DNA from: Legionella sp. PATHC035
GTDB taxonomy: Bacteria > Pseudomonadota > Gammaproteobacteria > Legionellales > Legionellaceae
Direction: 5' to 3'
Assembly (NCBI RefSeq): GCF_026191115.1
Contig: NZ_JAPHOT010000001.1
Location: forward strand, 3,635,290-3,699,289
Length of the DNA stretch: 64,000 bases
Positions 38,275-49,005 of the stretch are shown one piece after another; the stretch's first letter is position 1; each line of letters starts with the position of its first letter. The translations under genes were made by a program, and so were the position numbers. The notes under the pieces were generated by a model. It was not told where the DNA came from, did not search any database, and saw only the letters and a program-made list of their open reading frames with translations.

Positions 38275-41121
38275 TTACAAGGCATAACTCCAGATATGTT
38301 GCGTCACCTCCATGGGTAAATGATGTTGTTGAGCTGCTTGATACACGAGTTTTTCTACAATACTTTGAGAGTAAAGATTGTAAATCTCGATAAAGTGAGA
38401 CCGGGCTTCATTTGCTGTATTGCTTTCTTCAAGGGAGCCAAGTTTTTCTAGGCGGCTAAGCAAGGTGATCTTATCATTTTCACTGAGGACTGCAGCATAT
38501 GTTACGAATAGTTTTTGTGCCAAATTGAGATGGAGATCATCCAGATTGGCGATCAAATGGCGAATGACGAAGATCCGTTCATTTTCATTGAGCACAGGCA
38601 TTAAGTCGTCAAGTGCCTCATAAGCTTCTCTAGAATTGAAGTTGAGATTAAGAAGAAAGTTCTTCAATTTTGCTTCCAGGAAGGAAGATGGCTGTTCAGC
38701 GGGCAACCAATCCCTTAAGAAAAAAAGGTTTTTAAAGAAATGATAATGAGCGACATCCCGAGCAGTATCGTCTATATTTTCAATTAAGTACTTGATAAAT
38801 TTTTCTTTTTTTTGTGGCGATAGCCAATCCTTTAATGCAGCGATTGTTTTGAATAGTCCTTTCCACATATGAGGGTCTTTTGTTTTTTTGATGGTTTTAA
38901 GTAAAACCCCAGTCACTTGTTCTTTTTGTTCGGAGTTACAGTTGGACGTGCTGAATTGACGTAACGCTTTATACGCCGCTTTTTGTAAGTTATTATCTTT
39001 CGTTTTCTGTGCAATGATATGGATTAGCACAGGAATAGCAGAGTCATATACAGGTAAAGACAGCCGTTTTTGTTCCAGCGCAATGAAGTGAGCAATAGAC
39101 TCTTTAATTATTCTGTTTTTCGTAGGATTTTGTAAAAAGCTAATTAAAGACAGGGCAACATCCATACGTTTATTTTTATCAAGCTGAGGTTGTATTTCTG
39201 CTAGTGTTTGGACAATATCAAATTGTAACAAGGGATTCTCTTTTGCATGAAAAAGGGCAAGTAACCTATCATTTAAGGTGGTATACGCCGTTTTACCCAT
39301 GGATGATGTGAGATGTTTCATCAGTTTTAGCGTAAAGGCAGAATGGTTATTTGGGGGAGAGAACAAAGGGATTTTGGGGTGATCGATTAAAGCAAATAGA
39401 CTCTCAATGGTTGTGTTCTTAAATTCATCAGATAGATGCCAGTTGAATGTAGTAAGTATTTCTTGAGCCGTTAACCGAGTAACATTAGCTTCATCTTCAT
39501 CCTTATAAATCGTCAAAAGCATATTAAAAAATTGAGTTTGCATTTTCATTGTATCAGGGGATGTATCCATTAGGGTAGTTATAATCTGGAGCGCTCTTAC
39601 TCTCTCTGTTTGAGTTAATAAATAACAAAATTTCCGATCTTCATATAAATCGGGATTGAATTCGGCGAGTAACAGAGAGAATGCGTATTCCACAAGTTGG
39701 AGTCGTTTTTCCGAAGACATCATCGCGATGAGCTGAGCACGCCGCTTGGTCACAGGCTGAATATACTCATCATGGGAGTATTCGAGATAATATTTAAAAA
39801 GATCATAGCAAATATTTTCTTGTGAACTCCTGTCCATACTGTCCTTGATACGCATGAAGAGTTCACAATAATATTCAAAATTAATAGCCAGATCTGGATT
39901 CTCCCTTCCATCAAAGCTTAAGAAAGAGGTTATTTTTCTAATCACTCCTTCTCGCATTGTTTGAGGCATTTCGGGTAAAGCTGCGGGTATTTGGGCAAGT
40001 GAATGACAAAAAAGGCTTTCAAAAATAGGATCGGATGCCTGTAGAAATCCCTCTATGAAATGCAACATCAATTTCACTTGCATAGCAGAAGATGCAAACA
40101 CACTGATAAAATTGAGCTCTAAAAGAATATAATTCATCGATACTTTATCTAATCGAAGTAACTGACTTCGTTCTTTCCTCTTAAATATGCGTTCAATCGC
40201 TTCGTCAATTTGAATAGAGTAGGTTTTATCATCCATTAATTTTTTTAATGCCAGTTTTGCACCGAGCTTTATATCTAAATTGCTATGGCTTACAAGAACA
40301 GTAAGGCGCTCTATAATTGAGCTTTGCAAAGACGGAGCAATCCAGGCGCGCAAATTAATAAGGGTCTTTATCAGTATTTTCTGGCCCTCAAGGTTCAGTG
40401 TAGGGTCTTGCAATTTCGATAACATACGCTGAGTAAAATATTTCTGATAACCGGTCTGATACCCAGGTATCCATTTCTTTAGGGCAGATAGTTTTTCAAA
40501 AGCACGCTTTTGTACATCATCGTTTGCATTATCTATCTCATTCAGAATAGGAGCGATCCATTGATTATAAACAGCAGTTCGCCAAAAATCGTGAACCTGT
40601 AATTGTGTCGTCAGTTTTTCAGACAGGAGGATAAAGTGTTTGTAACAAGAAAAGAAGGCGCATAGTATTTGTGTTGTACCTTGTTGAATGTCCAATTCAT
40701 CAGCATTTTGATTCCAGTATTTCAGTAAATTATAGATGGCTTCATCACCTATAGGGTTAGAATCAGAATTAGGCTTTAACAGGTTAAGACAGTGCTTCGC
40801 AAGCTTAAAGTCTTTTATTTGATTTGAGTGAAGCAACATGGAGCAACGCTGTAAAGGAGAATTTATTTTTGCTACATAGTCTTCTAATAAAGTAATTAAA
40901 ACTTGACTGGCCTCCATGCCGATGTGTTTCTGATGGATGGTCCGGATTGTTTCAATGGCTGTTTCATATTCTTTACATTCTTTATGAATTTTGTTTCCTT
41001 CAGCGTTCAGTTCTTTGTCTCTTTTAGTTTGTTGAGGGGGCAATTTTTCATTCATTATATTGAATGTTTTTTCACTATCTTCCGCATCTGCTGGATCATT
41101 TTTTTGTATTTTATCTTGCAT
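38275..41121 (-). CDS. Giant alpha-solenoid (HEAT-like) protein, candidate effector
   Basis: 948 residues from the ATG at 41121 (AGGA 7 bases upstream); a longer frame reaches 41151. There is no signal peptide or membrane helix. The body is almost wholly alpha-helical with irregular repeats of 35-45 residues, such as LKKLMDDKTYSIQIDEAIER and AALKDWLSPQKKEKFIKYLI, where the 'L..WL/I.....' pattern recurs; this is the look of HEAT/ARM solenoids. The C-terminus (HLPMEVTQHIWSYAL) has an F-box-like 'LP.E....I' pattern. Such solenoids bind proteins. Large size and monocistronic setting fit a translocated effector, which is inference. Confidence 0.65.
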   Translation of the reverse strand: MQDKIQKNDPADAEDSEKTFNIMNEKLPPQQTKRDKELNAEGNKIHKECKEYETAIETIRTIHQKHIGMEASQVLITLLEDYVAKINSPLQRCSMLLHSNQIKDFKLAKHCLNLLKPNSDSNPIGDEAIYNLLKYWNQNADELDIQQGTTQILCAFFSCYKHFILLSEKLTTQLQVHDFWRTAVYNQWIAPILNEIDNANDDVQKRAFEKLSALKKWIPGYQTGYQKYFTQRMLSKLQDPTLNLEGQKILIKTLINLRAWIAPSLQSSIIERLTVLVSHSNLDIKLGAKLALKKLMDDKTYSIQIDEAIERIFKRKERSQLLRLDKVSMNYILLELNFISVFASSAMQVKLMLHFIEGFLQASDPIFESLFCHSLAQIPAALPEMPQTMREGVIRKITSFLSFDGRENPDLAINFEYYCELFMRIKDSMDRSSQENICYDLFKYYLEYSHDEYIQPVTKRRAQLIAMMSSEKRLQLVEYAFSLLLAEFNPDLYEDRKFCYLLTQTERVRALQIITTLMDTSPDTMKMQTQFFNMLLTIYKDEDEANVTRLTAQEILTTFNWHLSDEFKNTTIESLFALIDHPKIPLFSPPNNHSAFTLKLMKHLTSSMGKTAYTTLNDRLLALFHAKENPLLQFDIVQTLAEIQPQLDKNKRMDVALSLISFLQNPTKNRIIKESIAHFIALEQKRLSLPVYDSAIPVLIHIIAQKTKDNNLQKAAYKALRQFSTSNCNSEQKEQVTGVLLKTIKKTKDPHMWKGLFKTIAALKDWLSPQKKEKFIKYLIENIDDTARDVAHYHFFKNLFFLRDWLPAEQPSSFLEAKLKNFLLNLNFNSREAYEALDDLMPVLNENERIFVIRHLIANLDDLHLNLAQKLFVTYAAVLSENDKITLLSRLEKLGSLEESNTANEARSHFIEIYNLYSQSIVEKLVYQAAQQHHLPMEVTQHIWSYAL

Positions 41122-41494
41122 TGAATTTCCTAATGATGTTCTGAATACCACTCAGGTTATAGTGGCCTGCAAAGCTATAGCAGGAACTGCGTTGATTGTT
41201 ATTTCTTATAGTTGGCTATGGATTGACTGGTAAGGGTAAACTTTATTCAATTTAGTGCGAGGGGAGAATATACTTTTTTGGAAAGAAAATTTTTCCAATT
41301 AAGAAACAAGCTCTGAGGGATTTTGATGAGAGGAAATACCGGAAATTTTATTCGCTTTAATAAGTATTTGACAAAAAGAGTCCCAGCGAAAGGCGAGTGT
41401 ATAAGAGATTTTAGGAGGGCAGGGCTTCTCCATCAAAGGACTTAAATATTAACTATTTTCAATGTGTTTCATCTTCTTCTCACAATTCAAAACC
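41122..41494. other. Intergenic region, nothing clear
   Basis: About 370 bases between two same-strand genes. There is a short palindrome (TTGGAAA...TTTCCAA near 41278-41298), but no coding remnant, T-run terminator or RNA gene that I can recognise. Confidence 0.4.
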
Positions 41495-42403
41495 TCATTG
41501 CTTATGCTCCACAAAGGAAGAAGTAATTTTTGTTGATAAGGCTTTTTCACAGAAAAAGTTCAAGAGTAAATTAATTTTAGGCTCATTGATTAAATACATT
41601 GGATAAATTGCATAAAGATTAATTTCAGGAGAAGTTTCTTGAGGTAATACTTGAATTAATGTGCCATTTTTTATTTCCTCGCCAACTGAGAAATGCGGAG
41701 CCCATAGTAGACCCATACCTGCAATGGCAGCCTGCTTTAAAACACTTGCGTTATTACTTTTGAAGTTTCCTGAGACATGGACAAGTTTTTTATTGAATAT
41801 CCATTTATTTTGAAGTCCATAAAGGGTATTAATCAAGCAATTATGCTTTTGTAATTGCTCAATTGTTTCGGGAAATCCATATTGAGTGATATAGGCAGGT
41901 GATGCAAAGACCTCTCGTTGAATGGCAAATAATTTTTTGCAAATCAGTTTTGATGAATTGACATCATCAAATGAAATGGCCACATCAAACGCAGTAGATA
42001 AAAGTTCTTTTGAATCAGAGCCTACAATAATCTCAATTTCCATTTTGGGGTATTTTTGCATGAACTCAATACTTAATGCAGTTAAATAAGGTATTGCAGG
42101 CGTCACTGTAAGATACAGTTTAATCAGACCTTGTAATTCTAATGGCTTGGGAGTCGCAATCTCCTTAACCGCACCTAATTGTTCAAAAAGCCTCAATGCC
42201 TCTCGATAAAGTCTCTCTCCTGACTCAGTCACAATTAATCCCTTTGTAGAACGTAGAAATAATTTGGTTTTTAACTCATCCTCTAGCCAGGTAATTTGTT
42301 TGCTTAATTTAGATGGTGAAACATATAAATTTTGCGCAGCCTTTGAAAAGCTTTTATTATCAACAGTTGCAATAAAACCTTTCAAACACAATAAAATATT
42401 CAT
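41495..42403 (-). CDS. LysR-family transcriptional regulator
   Basis: 302 residues, the normal LysR size. The N-terminal winged helix-turn-helix reads FIATVDNKSFSKAAQNLYVS then SKLSKQITWLEDELKTKLF; the C-terminal part is a periplasmic-binding-like co-inducer domain. LysR proteins usually control a neighbouring or divergent gene, but both neighbours here are on the same strand, so the target is unclear. The nearest is the fadL-like gene, 263 bases upstream. Confidence 0.93.
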   Translation of the reverse strand: MNILLCLKGFIATVDNKSFSKAAQNLYVSPSKLSKQITWLEDELKTKLFLRSTKGLIVTESGERLYREALRLFEQLGAVKEIATPKPLELQGLIKLYLTVTPAIPYLTALSIEFMQKYPKMEIEIIVGSDSKELLSTAFDVAISFDDVNSSKLICKKLFAIQREVFASPAYITQYGFPETIEQLQKHNCLINTLYGLQNKWIFNKKLVHVSGNFKSNNASVLKQAAIAGMGLLWAPHFSVGEEIKNGTLIQVLPQETSPEINLYAIYPMYLINEPKINLLLNFFCEKALSTKITSSFVEHKQ

Positions 42404-42666
42404 AATAATACATCTTCATTAAAATGTATGAAATTATACCATAATAACCACTATTCATTCTTAGTGGTCATTTCCATTAATTTCTCAATCTATAGTTTTA
42501 AAATATTTAGCTGTTTATTGTGTTTGTTTAAATGGCTTCAACAAAATAACAGTAGGTTAAGCAGTAATGACAGAACGACCAATTCTATGCCCAAGCCTCG
42601 TGAGATATCAATATCTCAAAATGTATTATTCTCCAACACACCAGAACATGCTTGGTGTAATCACGA

Positions 42667-43887
42667 TTAGGCAGTGAGTGTAAATTTGAGCGAGACGGCG
42701 TCATGGGCGCCTTGATTGATGCCAGTTATAATATTCTGAGGCGTTTGAATATCAATTGGTTCCTTTTTAAAAAAAGCATGGCCATAACCGAAATCAACAG
42801 CGAGATGGTTCATCAATTGATATCCCATGGAAAAACCAGTGACTAAACTGTCTCCAGGGCCTATTTGAAATTTCCCATTTGAGGGTGACTGATTGTATGT
42901 TCCTGCTACTCGGACTACCCACTTCGGCGAAACTTGATAAATTGTTCCCAGGGTTAGCAGCCAACTGTTATGAAAATGATAATTAATGCGTGCCTTAGGG
43001 ACAACAAAGACTTGAGAGGCGACTTGAGTTGCAAAATTATATACAGAAACTTCTTTAAAGATATTCCATTGTAGGTATTGAACAGTTCCTAGAAAGCCTA
43101 ATTTTTCATTGATAAAATGGCTTAGAGTCATGACACTTCGTGCTGGTGTCCAGTATTGAAAATGATAATCCTCCGAAGAAATACCTGGCGAACTGGTTAT
43201 TGTACTACTGCCCTGTAAATTATAAGTTACGGCACTGCGGTAATTAACCCCCAAAGCTGTTTTTTTTCCGGGTTTAATGAGTATACCAACGTCACCGCCA
43301 AAACTGTTCGCTTGAGTGTCATTCAAGCTACGGCTTTCAGGAATATTTAAACGGGGTATGCCTGCAGTAATAGGCTCCTGAATGAGATGAGCATAAGTAA
43401 AATTGATGTTTCCCCCTATGGAAAGAAATTGATTAATTTTAATGCCTAGCGCGGGAATAAAATCAATATTACTCGTTTGATTGCGTGCAAGGATGTAGCG
43501 AAGAATTGGGTTGTTATCCAGTTCGCGATTGAAATCATTTGCCACGACAGCAAAACCAGCCACGAATCGTTCATTCATAGGAATGCTAACATACATGGAG
43601 GGCAAGAAAAAATTCGATTTTGAGGCGGTTGATCCCGACTCGGTAATCCCAAAAGGTATTTTTTGCGCACTCCCGCTAAACTCAAATTGCGCTCTTGCCA
43701 GTGTACTTAGAAGGATAAGTTGTTTATGAGGCGAAATAGTTAATGCGGCCGGATTAAAATAAACGGCTGTAGCATCCTTCACTACAGCAGTTCCCATTGT
43801 TTGCTCAATAAAAGAGGCATGTAATGGGGAGTTCAATAACAAAAACCCTATGATCACGTACTGCCTTAAACCAATTAAGCTTGCCAT
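42667..43887 (-). CDS. Outer-membrane transport protein, FadL/OmpP1 family
   Basis: About 406 residues from the ATG at 43887, giving a clean signal peptide (VIIGFLLLNSPLHASF); a TTG at 43920 is the other choice and would add 11 residues. After cleavage the FadL plug-like start is seen (IEQTMGTAVVKDATAVYFNP, with the family NPA motif), followed by beta-strands and the final FGYGHAFF and VSLKFTLTA strands. FadL-family barrels carry long-chain fatty acids or other hydrophobic compounds across the outer membrane. It stands upstream of a LysR gene on the same strand. Confidence 0.88.
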   Translation of the reverse strand: MASLIGLRQYVIIGFLLLNSPLHASFIEQTMGTAVVKDATAVYFNPAALTISPHKQLILLSTLARAQFEFSGSAQKIPFGITESGSTASKSNFFLPSMYVSIPMNERFVAGFAVVANDFNRELDNNPILRYILARNQTSNIDFIPALGIKINQFLSIGGNINFTYAHLIQEPITAGIPRLNIPESRSLNDTQANSFGGDVGILIKPGKKTALGVNYRSAVTYNLQGSSTITSSPGISSEDYHFQYWTPARSVMTLSHFINEKLGFLGTVQYLQWNIFKEVSVYNFATQVASQVFVVPKARINYHFHNSWLLTLGTIYQVSPKWVVRVAGTYNQSPSNGKFQIGPGDSLVTGFSMGYQLMNHLAVDFGYGHAFFKKEPIDIQTPQNIITGINQGAHDAVSLKFTLTA

Positions 43888-44186
43888 GAATCTAGAGGGA
43901 AGAATGTGAATATCTTTCAAGTTGTAAGAGTATTTTTTACGATAGTCAAGGTTAATTTAATGGTGATAGGTTCTAACTCATTTCTTTAGTGTTTCGTCGG
44001 TGGCAAGCTCTGGGAATGCCCTGCTGGCAATCCCCTAGCTTGAGTCCAGTTTAGAGCCTCGAAAAACGTATACTGAAGCTCATTTCCAGTTGCAAAGAGC
44101 TCTACCTCCTAGAGCACGGTCGAGATCTCAGGATGCCCTAGGGATGGCGTGAGTGTCGGCTATAAACCCGCACCCGAGAAAAGTCT

Positions 44187-45731
44187 TTATAATCGTGCAA
44201 TTGCTCTCGGATACTCTTCTTCTGTAGCATGTTCCACCTCGGCAGACAGAGGTTGTTCTGGTTGATAATTGGGCCCTAACAAACCGTTGCGGGTGGTGTA
44301 TGTGGGTTTTCTCGTTGGCGTAATTCGCAGCCCATATATATCCATGTCGACCAAAAACTGACACAGCATTTGTTTTGCAAATGGATTAGCTGGACAACGC
44401 CTTGGTCCTGCACCGAAAGAATATAGGTCTGGATCACCTTCAATCCACTTTTCTGGCGAAAACACCCGATTGGGTCCCTGCATGGGTCTAAAAAGAAACA
44501 TCAACATATCGTTCTTCTGAAACGATACTGTTTCCCCATTAATGTTCACTTGAAAGGGTTTAAGTACCGCTCGGGGAAAATTAGGAATAGGTGTTGCTTG
44601 CCAAAGCGCTTCCTCAACGACTGCACGTACGTAGGGTAAATCCGCTAATCGTTTATATGTAAAAGGCTCTTTACCCAAAACACGAGCAATCTCTTCGTGC
44701 ATCTTATTGGCCACATCAGGTCTCTGACTCAGTACATCCAGCAGATAGAACATCGTTGCTCCTACATTAGAGGAGGCGAAAATCGTTAGAGGTCCGTGTT
44801 CTCTTATAAATTGATCATGTTCGATAAGATCGCGTACAATTTTTGCTTTGGGATTGTGTTCCTCAAAGTGGGTACAGTCATCAAAATTCATCTCCGGATG
44901 TAATTGTTCGGCGCGAAATATTCCCAAATCCCAGATGTAATTATTGCCTTTGCAAATGTTGTCTATGTTTGAATTAAGAAGTTTCTTTGCAATATCTGCC
45001 ATAGCTTTGCTGGTTTCCCGAAAGTCAGATCGAAGTCCTGGATGGATAATACGGCTTAGGGGATCCATGCTGGCTTTGGTAATGAGACGTGTCGCTTGCA
45101 TGAATATTTGGTGTGTATCTGATGGTAGAACAGAGAGATCATCAGTACCTACGAAGCATGCAGCAATGCAACCTATAGTATGCCAAGCGACATAGGCGTA
45201 AAGATCATCAACTCCTCCGTTTGATGCGAGTTGCATAGAGGAGAGGGTGCGTTCATTGACTTGAGCGATTCTTTCAAAATTTATCGGACCACGGGCTATG
45301 GTGTTCAAAAACACTTTGCGTGGTTCAGAAGCTGCCGCTCCGTCTTCAGCGAAAAAAACTCTTCCTACCATATGCGTAAACGGTTCAAGTATATCTCCAC
45401 GCCCAAGATCAGGATATTTTGTCAGCAGCTCTTTGGCGATATTGCCATCAGTTACTATATAAATTGGCTTTGTACCAATGTAGATTTTGAAAAACTTTTG
45501 TTTTGTCCGCGCAGCCATTTCATAAAAGAAAGGAGAAGCACCCTGTTCGAATAAACGCCCTAAGTTACGCCAGCCTTGTTGATGTTCTGGGATAGCTATT
45601 GCGGTTGTTTCAGGTTCGGGTATGTTAGGCAACGCTTCATGGGGGGAACTTGCAGAATTTTGTTTTGAAAAGAGGGCGTATGGACATGCTTTTGTGTTTG
45701 GCTTTTGCGGTTTAAATAATTTCGATTTCAT
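44187..45731 (-). CDS. Cytochrome P450-like protein with altered ExxR and I-helix motifs
   Basis: 514 residues from the ATG at 45731 (AAGGA 11 bases upstream). The haem-thiolate loop is intact: SFGAGPRRCPANPFA, with Cys about 446 as the axial ligand. The region that should hold ExxR reads VVEEALWQATP, so the near-invariant Arg is Trp (about 377). The I-helix, normally AGxET, reads FASSNVGATMF. There is no membrane anchor or signal peptide. No redox partner gene is nearby. It may be a P450 with unusual chemistry or a non-catalytic haem protein; haem binding is likely, oxygen activation uncertain. Monocistronic. Confidence 0.85.
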   Translation of the reverse strand: MKSKLFKPQKPNTKACPYALFSKQNSASSPHEALPNIPEPETTAIAIPEHQQGWRNLGRLFEQGASPFFYEMAARTKQKFFKIYIGTKPIYIVTDGNIAKELLTKYPDLGRGDILEPFTHMVGRVFFAEDGAAASEPRKVFLNTIARGPINFERIAQVNERTLSSMQLASNGGVDDLYAYVAWHTIGCIAACFVGTDDLSVLPSDTHQIFMQATRLITKASMDPLSRIIHPGLRSDFRETSKAMADIAKKLLNSNIDNICKGNNYIWDLGIFRAEQLHPEMNFDDCTHFEEHNPKAKIVRDLIEHDQFIREHGPLTIFASSNVGATMFYLLDVLSQRPDVANKMHEEIARVLGKEPFTYKRLADLPYVRAVVEEALWQATPIPNFPRAVLKPFQVNINGETVSFQKNDMLMFLFRPMQGPNRVFSPEKWIEGDPDLYSFGAGPRRCPANPFAKQMLCQFLVDMDIYGLRITPTRKPTYTTRNGLLGPNYQPEQPLSAEVEHATEEEYPRAIARL

Positions 45732-45986
45732 TTTCTGGATTTCCTTGCAATAATTCAACAAAATTTTTTAATGGCCCTGATTTCTACGAAACAGTGACCT
45801 CACTTGTACACGATTAGATTTACCTGGATAATGCGTTCTCGCTGCAGTACATCAAAATTTCGGAGCCGAAAATCGATACGAACTGATGTATAAGGTACAG
45901 TTGGAAGCAAATTTAGCCTATGCTCATTACCTCCTTATGCTGTTAATCGCTTGAAGTAGGATTAACCAGCGCATCAACTGCGATAA

Positions 45987-46430
45987 TTATGCGCCAATCT
46001 TCAGACGCTCTAATCCATATTTTTGAAATTCCTGCGCATATTGTTCTTTGATTTCCTCGACTTTTTTTAGTCGTTCAATAGGATTCATCTGACTATATTG
46101 TTCCATTCCTATTTTTTGAATCATATCGCGCTCACTCAATCTCTGAGTTAATTCATCCCAAAACAGCTTATTTTCATAGGGCTGGATAAAATTGTCACTC
46201 AAAGATTGCTCATACTCTATTGTTTCAAAATATTCATTCAACTCTGAGGAAAACTCAATTTTGTCACTAGCATCCATTTCTTTAAAATAGGACAAAAATT
46301 TTTGCTTCAAAGCGTCATACTCATTCAGCTTAGGTGCCTTTGTTGTATATAAATTCAAAACCCAATCTGCAATACATAACATATCCAGTAATGTGCCATA
46401 TTCTTTTTTTGTAATACTTATGTTCATCAT
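45987..46430 (-). CDS. Hypothetical protein
   Basis: A 147-residue acidic, helical protein that I do not recognise by name. It begins MMNISITKKEYGTLLDMLCI, then a run of helices including IEFSSELNEYFETIEYE and the charged tail ERLKKVEEIKEQYAQEFQKY. AGAG precedes the double ATG. No signal peptide. It lies between the P450 gene and EF-G2 and is probably monocistronic. Confidence 0.6.
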   Translation of the reverse strand: MMNISITKKEYGTLLDMLCIADWVLNLYTTKAPKLNEYDALKQKFLSYFKEMDASDKIEFSSELNEYFETIEYEQSLSDNFIQPYENKLFWDELTQRLSERDMIQKIGMEQYSQMNPIERLKKVEEIKEQYAQEFQKYGLERLKIGA

Positions 46431-46663
46431 TAATCTCTACTAATTTTATACCTAATGATCTATTATTAAACTATCTGCAAAAGTTCAAGACGTCTCGTCA
46501 TGATTTGAAAGAATTGGATTCTAGTGCTGATGAACGGCTTTTTAAAGCAGTTTAATTATTATTTTTAGAGCCATTTTTACTATTTTGCAGTATGTGTCAG
46601 TGGTTCGCTTTGTAAGCATTAGCTGGAATAATCATAAAAAAAAGATGAATAGAACGATTTATG

Positions 46664-46692
46664 CTGCAAATCCAGATAAAATACTGTATAAT
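46664..46692 (+). promoter_or_regulatory. Candidate promoter for the EF-G gene
   Basis: A perfect TATAAT -10 at 46687-46692 lies about 44 bases before the start codon. A poor -35 (TGCAAA-like) is found about 16-17 bases upstream of it. The remainder of the 305-base gap shows no coding signal. Confidence 0.35.
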
Positions 46693-46735
46693 ACCTGACA
46701 AATTTTTATCCATTTAATTTTAACTTAAGAGTGCT

Positions 46736-48826
46736 ATGACTGATTTAAACCTTTACAGAAACATTGGTATCTTCGCCCACGTAGATGCCGGAAAAACAAC
46801 CACTACTGAGCGTATTCTTAAGCTCACCGGTAGAATCCATAAAATTGGTGAAGTTCACGATGGTGAATCTACAACCGATTTCATGGTGCAAGAAGCGGAG
46901 CGTGGTATTACCATCCAGTCAGCTGCAGTGAGTTGCTTCTGGAAAGATCATCGATTCAATATTATTGATACCCCAGGACACGTTGACTTCACTGTAGAAG
47001 TTTATCGCTCACTAAAAGTACTCGACGGCGGTATTGGGGTATTCTGTGGATCTGGCGGCGTTGAGCCTCAGTCAGAAACCAACTGGCGCTATGCGAATAA
47101 TTCCAAAGTATCTCGTTTGATTTTCGTAAACAAACTGGATCGTGTTGGCGCGAACTTCTTGAAAGTAACTGATCAAATTAAAAAAGTATTGGGTGCACAT
47201 CCTTTAATTATGACGTTGCCCATTGGTTATGAAGACAGCTTCGTAGGTGTTGTCGATTTATTAACCCGTAAAGCGTATGTTTGGGATGAATCTGGTCAAC
47301 CAGAAAATTACAAAGTGACTGATGTTCCAGCCGATATGCATGATGATGTTGAAATGTATCGTGCACAACTAATTGAAACGGCACTTGAAATGGATGATGA
47401 GTTGCTGATGGCTTACTTAGAAGGAGAGGAACCTTCTATAGAAGAAATTAAGCGTTGTATCCGTAGAGGCACGCTTGAATTAGCTTTCTTCCCAACTTAT
47501 TGTGGTTCTGCCTTTAAAAATAAAGGAATGCAGTTATTATTGGATGCAGTGGTTGATTATTTGCCAGCTCCCCATGAAGTGAATCCACAACCTCTGACTA
47601 ATGCAGAGGGTGAGCCAAACGGTCAATTCGCTATCGTTTCTCCTGATGAGCCATTCCGTGCCTTGGCATTCAAAATTATGGATGACCGTTTTGGTGCGCT
47701 TACGTTCGTACGTATCTACTCAGGAAAATTGAATAAGGGAGATACTATTCTTAACTCCTTTACAGGTAAAACGGAACGTGTCGGTCGTATGGTAGAGATG
47801 CAGGCAAATGAGCGTATTGAATTACAAAGCGCTGAAGCAGGCGACATTATTGCGATTGTAGGCATGAAAAACGTTCGAACCGGTCATACTCTTTGTGATC
47901 CAAATCATGAGTGTACACTGGAAGCGATGGTTTTCCCTGAGCCAGTTATTTCTATTGCCGTTACGCCAAAAGATAAAGGCGCTACTGAAAAAATGGCTAT
48001 TGCTATTGGTAAGATGGTTGCCGAAGATCCAACGTTTAGAGTGGAAACTGATCAAGATTCAGGTGAAACCATTCTTCGTGGTATGGGTGAATTACATCTT
48101 GACATTAAAGTGGATATTCTAAAGCGTACATACGATGTTGAGTTAATCGTAGGTCAGCCACAAGTTGCGTACCGTGAAACCATAACCAAAACAGTACAAG
48201 ACAGCTATACTCATAAAAAACAATCAGGTGGTGCTGGTCAATACGGTAAGATTGATTACACGATTCAGCCAGGCGAGCCAAATAGCGGATTCACTTTCAT
48301 TACCTCCGTTGTGGGTGGAAACGTTCCTAAAGAATTCTTTCCTGCGATTGAGAAGGGGTTCCGCTCAATGATGGACACGGGTACTTTAGCAGGTTTCCCT
48401 GTATTGGATGTTGTCATTGATCTCACCGATGGTGCTTACCATGCTGTGGACTCTTCGGCAATTGCGTTTGAGATCGCTGCAAAAGGAGCTTTCCGTCAAT
48501 CCATGCCCAAAGCTGGTCCTCAATTGCTTGAACCAATCATGAAGGTTGACGTTTATAGCACGGAGGAAGATGTTGGTAATGTGATCGGTGACTTGAACCG
48601 TCGTCGTGGGATGATTTCAGGCCAAGAGCCCAGTGCAGCTGGTGTTCGTATTAAAGCGGATGTTCCTCTTTCAGAAATGTTTGGTTACATCAGTACATTG
48701 CGCACTCTGACTTCTGGCCGTGGCCAATTCTCAATGGAATTCTCACATTATGCTCCTTGCCCAGCTAATGTGGCAGAGGCAGTAATTGCCAAAGAGAAAG
48801 AAAAGAAAGCCGCAGCTATGGCATAA
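46736..48826 (+). CDS. fusA2: Elongation factor G paralogue (EF-G2 type)
   Basis: A full-length 696-residue translational GTPase. G1 is [16 protein letters not shown]2 lies in [16 protein letters not shown]3 is DTPGHVD and G4 is NKLD. The switch region reads [18 protein letters not shown], where housekeeping EF-G has TMDWMEQE, and [20 protein letters not shown] is typical of the second EF-G of gammaproteobacteria. It is not linked to rpsL, rpsG or tuf, so it is likely the paralogue rather than the str-operon copy. Ribosome translocation is expected; specialised roles are not established here. Own promoter and terminator. Confidence 0.9.
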   Translation: MTDLNLYRNIGIFAHVDAGKTTTTERILKLTGRIHKIGEVHDGESTTDFMVQEAERGITIQSAAVSCFWKDHRFNIIDTPGHVDFTVEVYRSLKVLDGGIGVFCGSGGVEPQSETNWRYANNSKVSRLIFVNKLDRVGANFLKVTDQIKKVLGAHPLIMTLPIGYEDSFVGVVDLLTRKAYVWDESGQPENYKVTDVPADMHDDVEMYRAQLIETALEMDDELLMAYLEGEEPSIEEIKRCIRRGTLELAFFPTYCGSAFKNKGMQLLLDAVVDYLPAPHEVNPQPLTNAEGEPNGQFAIVSPDEPFRALAFKIMDDRFGALTFVRIYSGKLNKGDTILNSFTGKTERVGRMVEMQANERIELQSAEAGDIIAIVGMKNVRTGHTLCDPNHECTLEAMVFPEPVISIAVTPKDKGATEKMAIAIGKMVAEDPTFRVETDQDSGETILRGMGELHLDIKVDILKRTYDVELIVGQPQVAYRETITKTVQDSYTHKKQSGGAGQYGKIDYTIQPGEPNSGFTFITSVVGGNVPKEFFPAIEKGFRSMMDTGTLAGFPVLDVVIDLTDGAYHAVDSSAIAFEIAAKGAFRQSMPKAGPQLLEPIMKVDVYSTEEDVGNVIGDLNRRRGMISGQEPSAAGVRIKADVPLSEMFGYISTLRTLTSGRGQFSMEFSHYAPCPANVAEAVIAKEKEKKAAAMA

Positions 48827-48844
48827 GATAGTTAGTCATTTTGA

Positions 48845-48874
48845 AAAGCACTGTCATTCTTCTGACAGTGCTTT
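48845..48874 (+). terminator. Strong hairpin terminator after EF-G2
   Basis: 12-bp perfect stem (AAAGCACTGTCA with TGACAGTGCTTT) and a 6-base loop, 18 bases past the stop codon. The short T-tract is within the stem's 3' arm, as in many A/U-flanked terminators. Confidence 0.85.
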
Positions 48875-49005
48875 CAAAAATCCAATAAATCAGCTCATTC
48901 TAGAAATTTAGATCGTCAGTTGAATCCAATTTTTAAGTCAATTGTAAATGAACCTAAAAATCGACAGATAGAATCAACCCCTGCGATAAAATAAACCTTA
49001 ATCTC

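Noticed and set aside
42428..42670. 80-codon plus-strand frame between the LysR and FadL genes
   Set aside because: Lies in the gap and overlaps the fadL stop; composition is like random AT-rich sequence and there is no ribosome site.
44128..44364. 78-codon minus-strand frame overlapping the P450 3' end
   Set aside because: It runs in another phase of the P450 gene and has no independent support.
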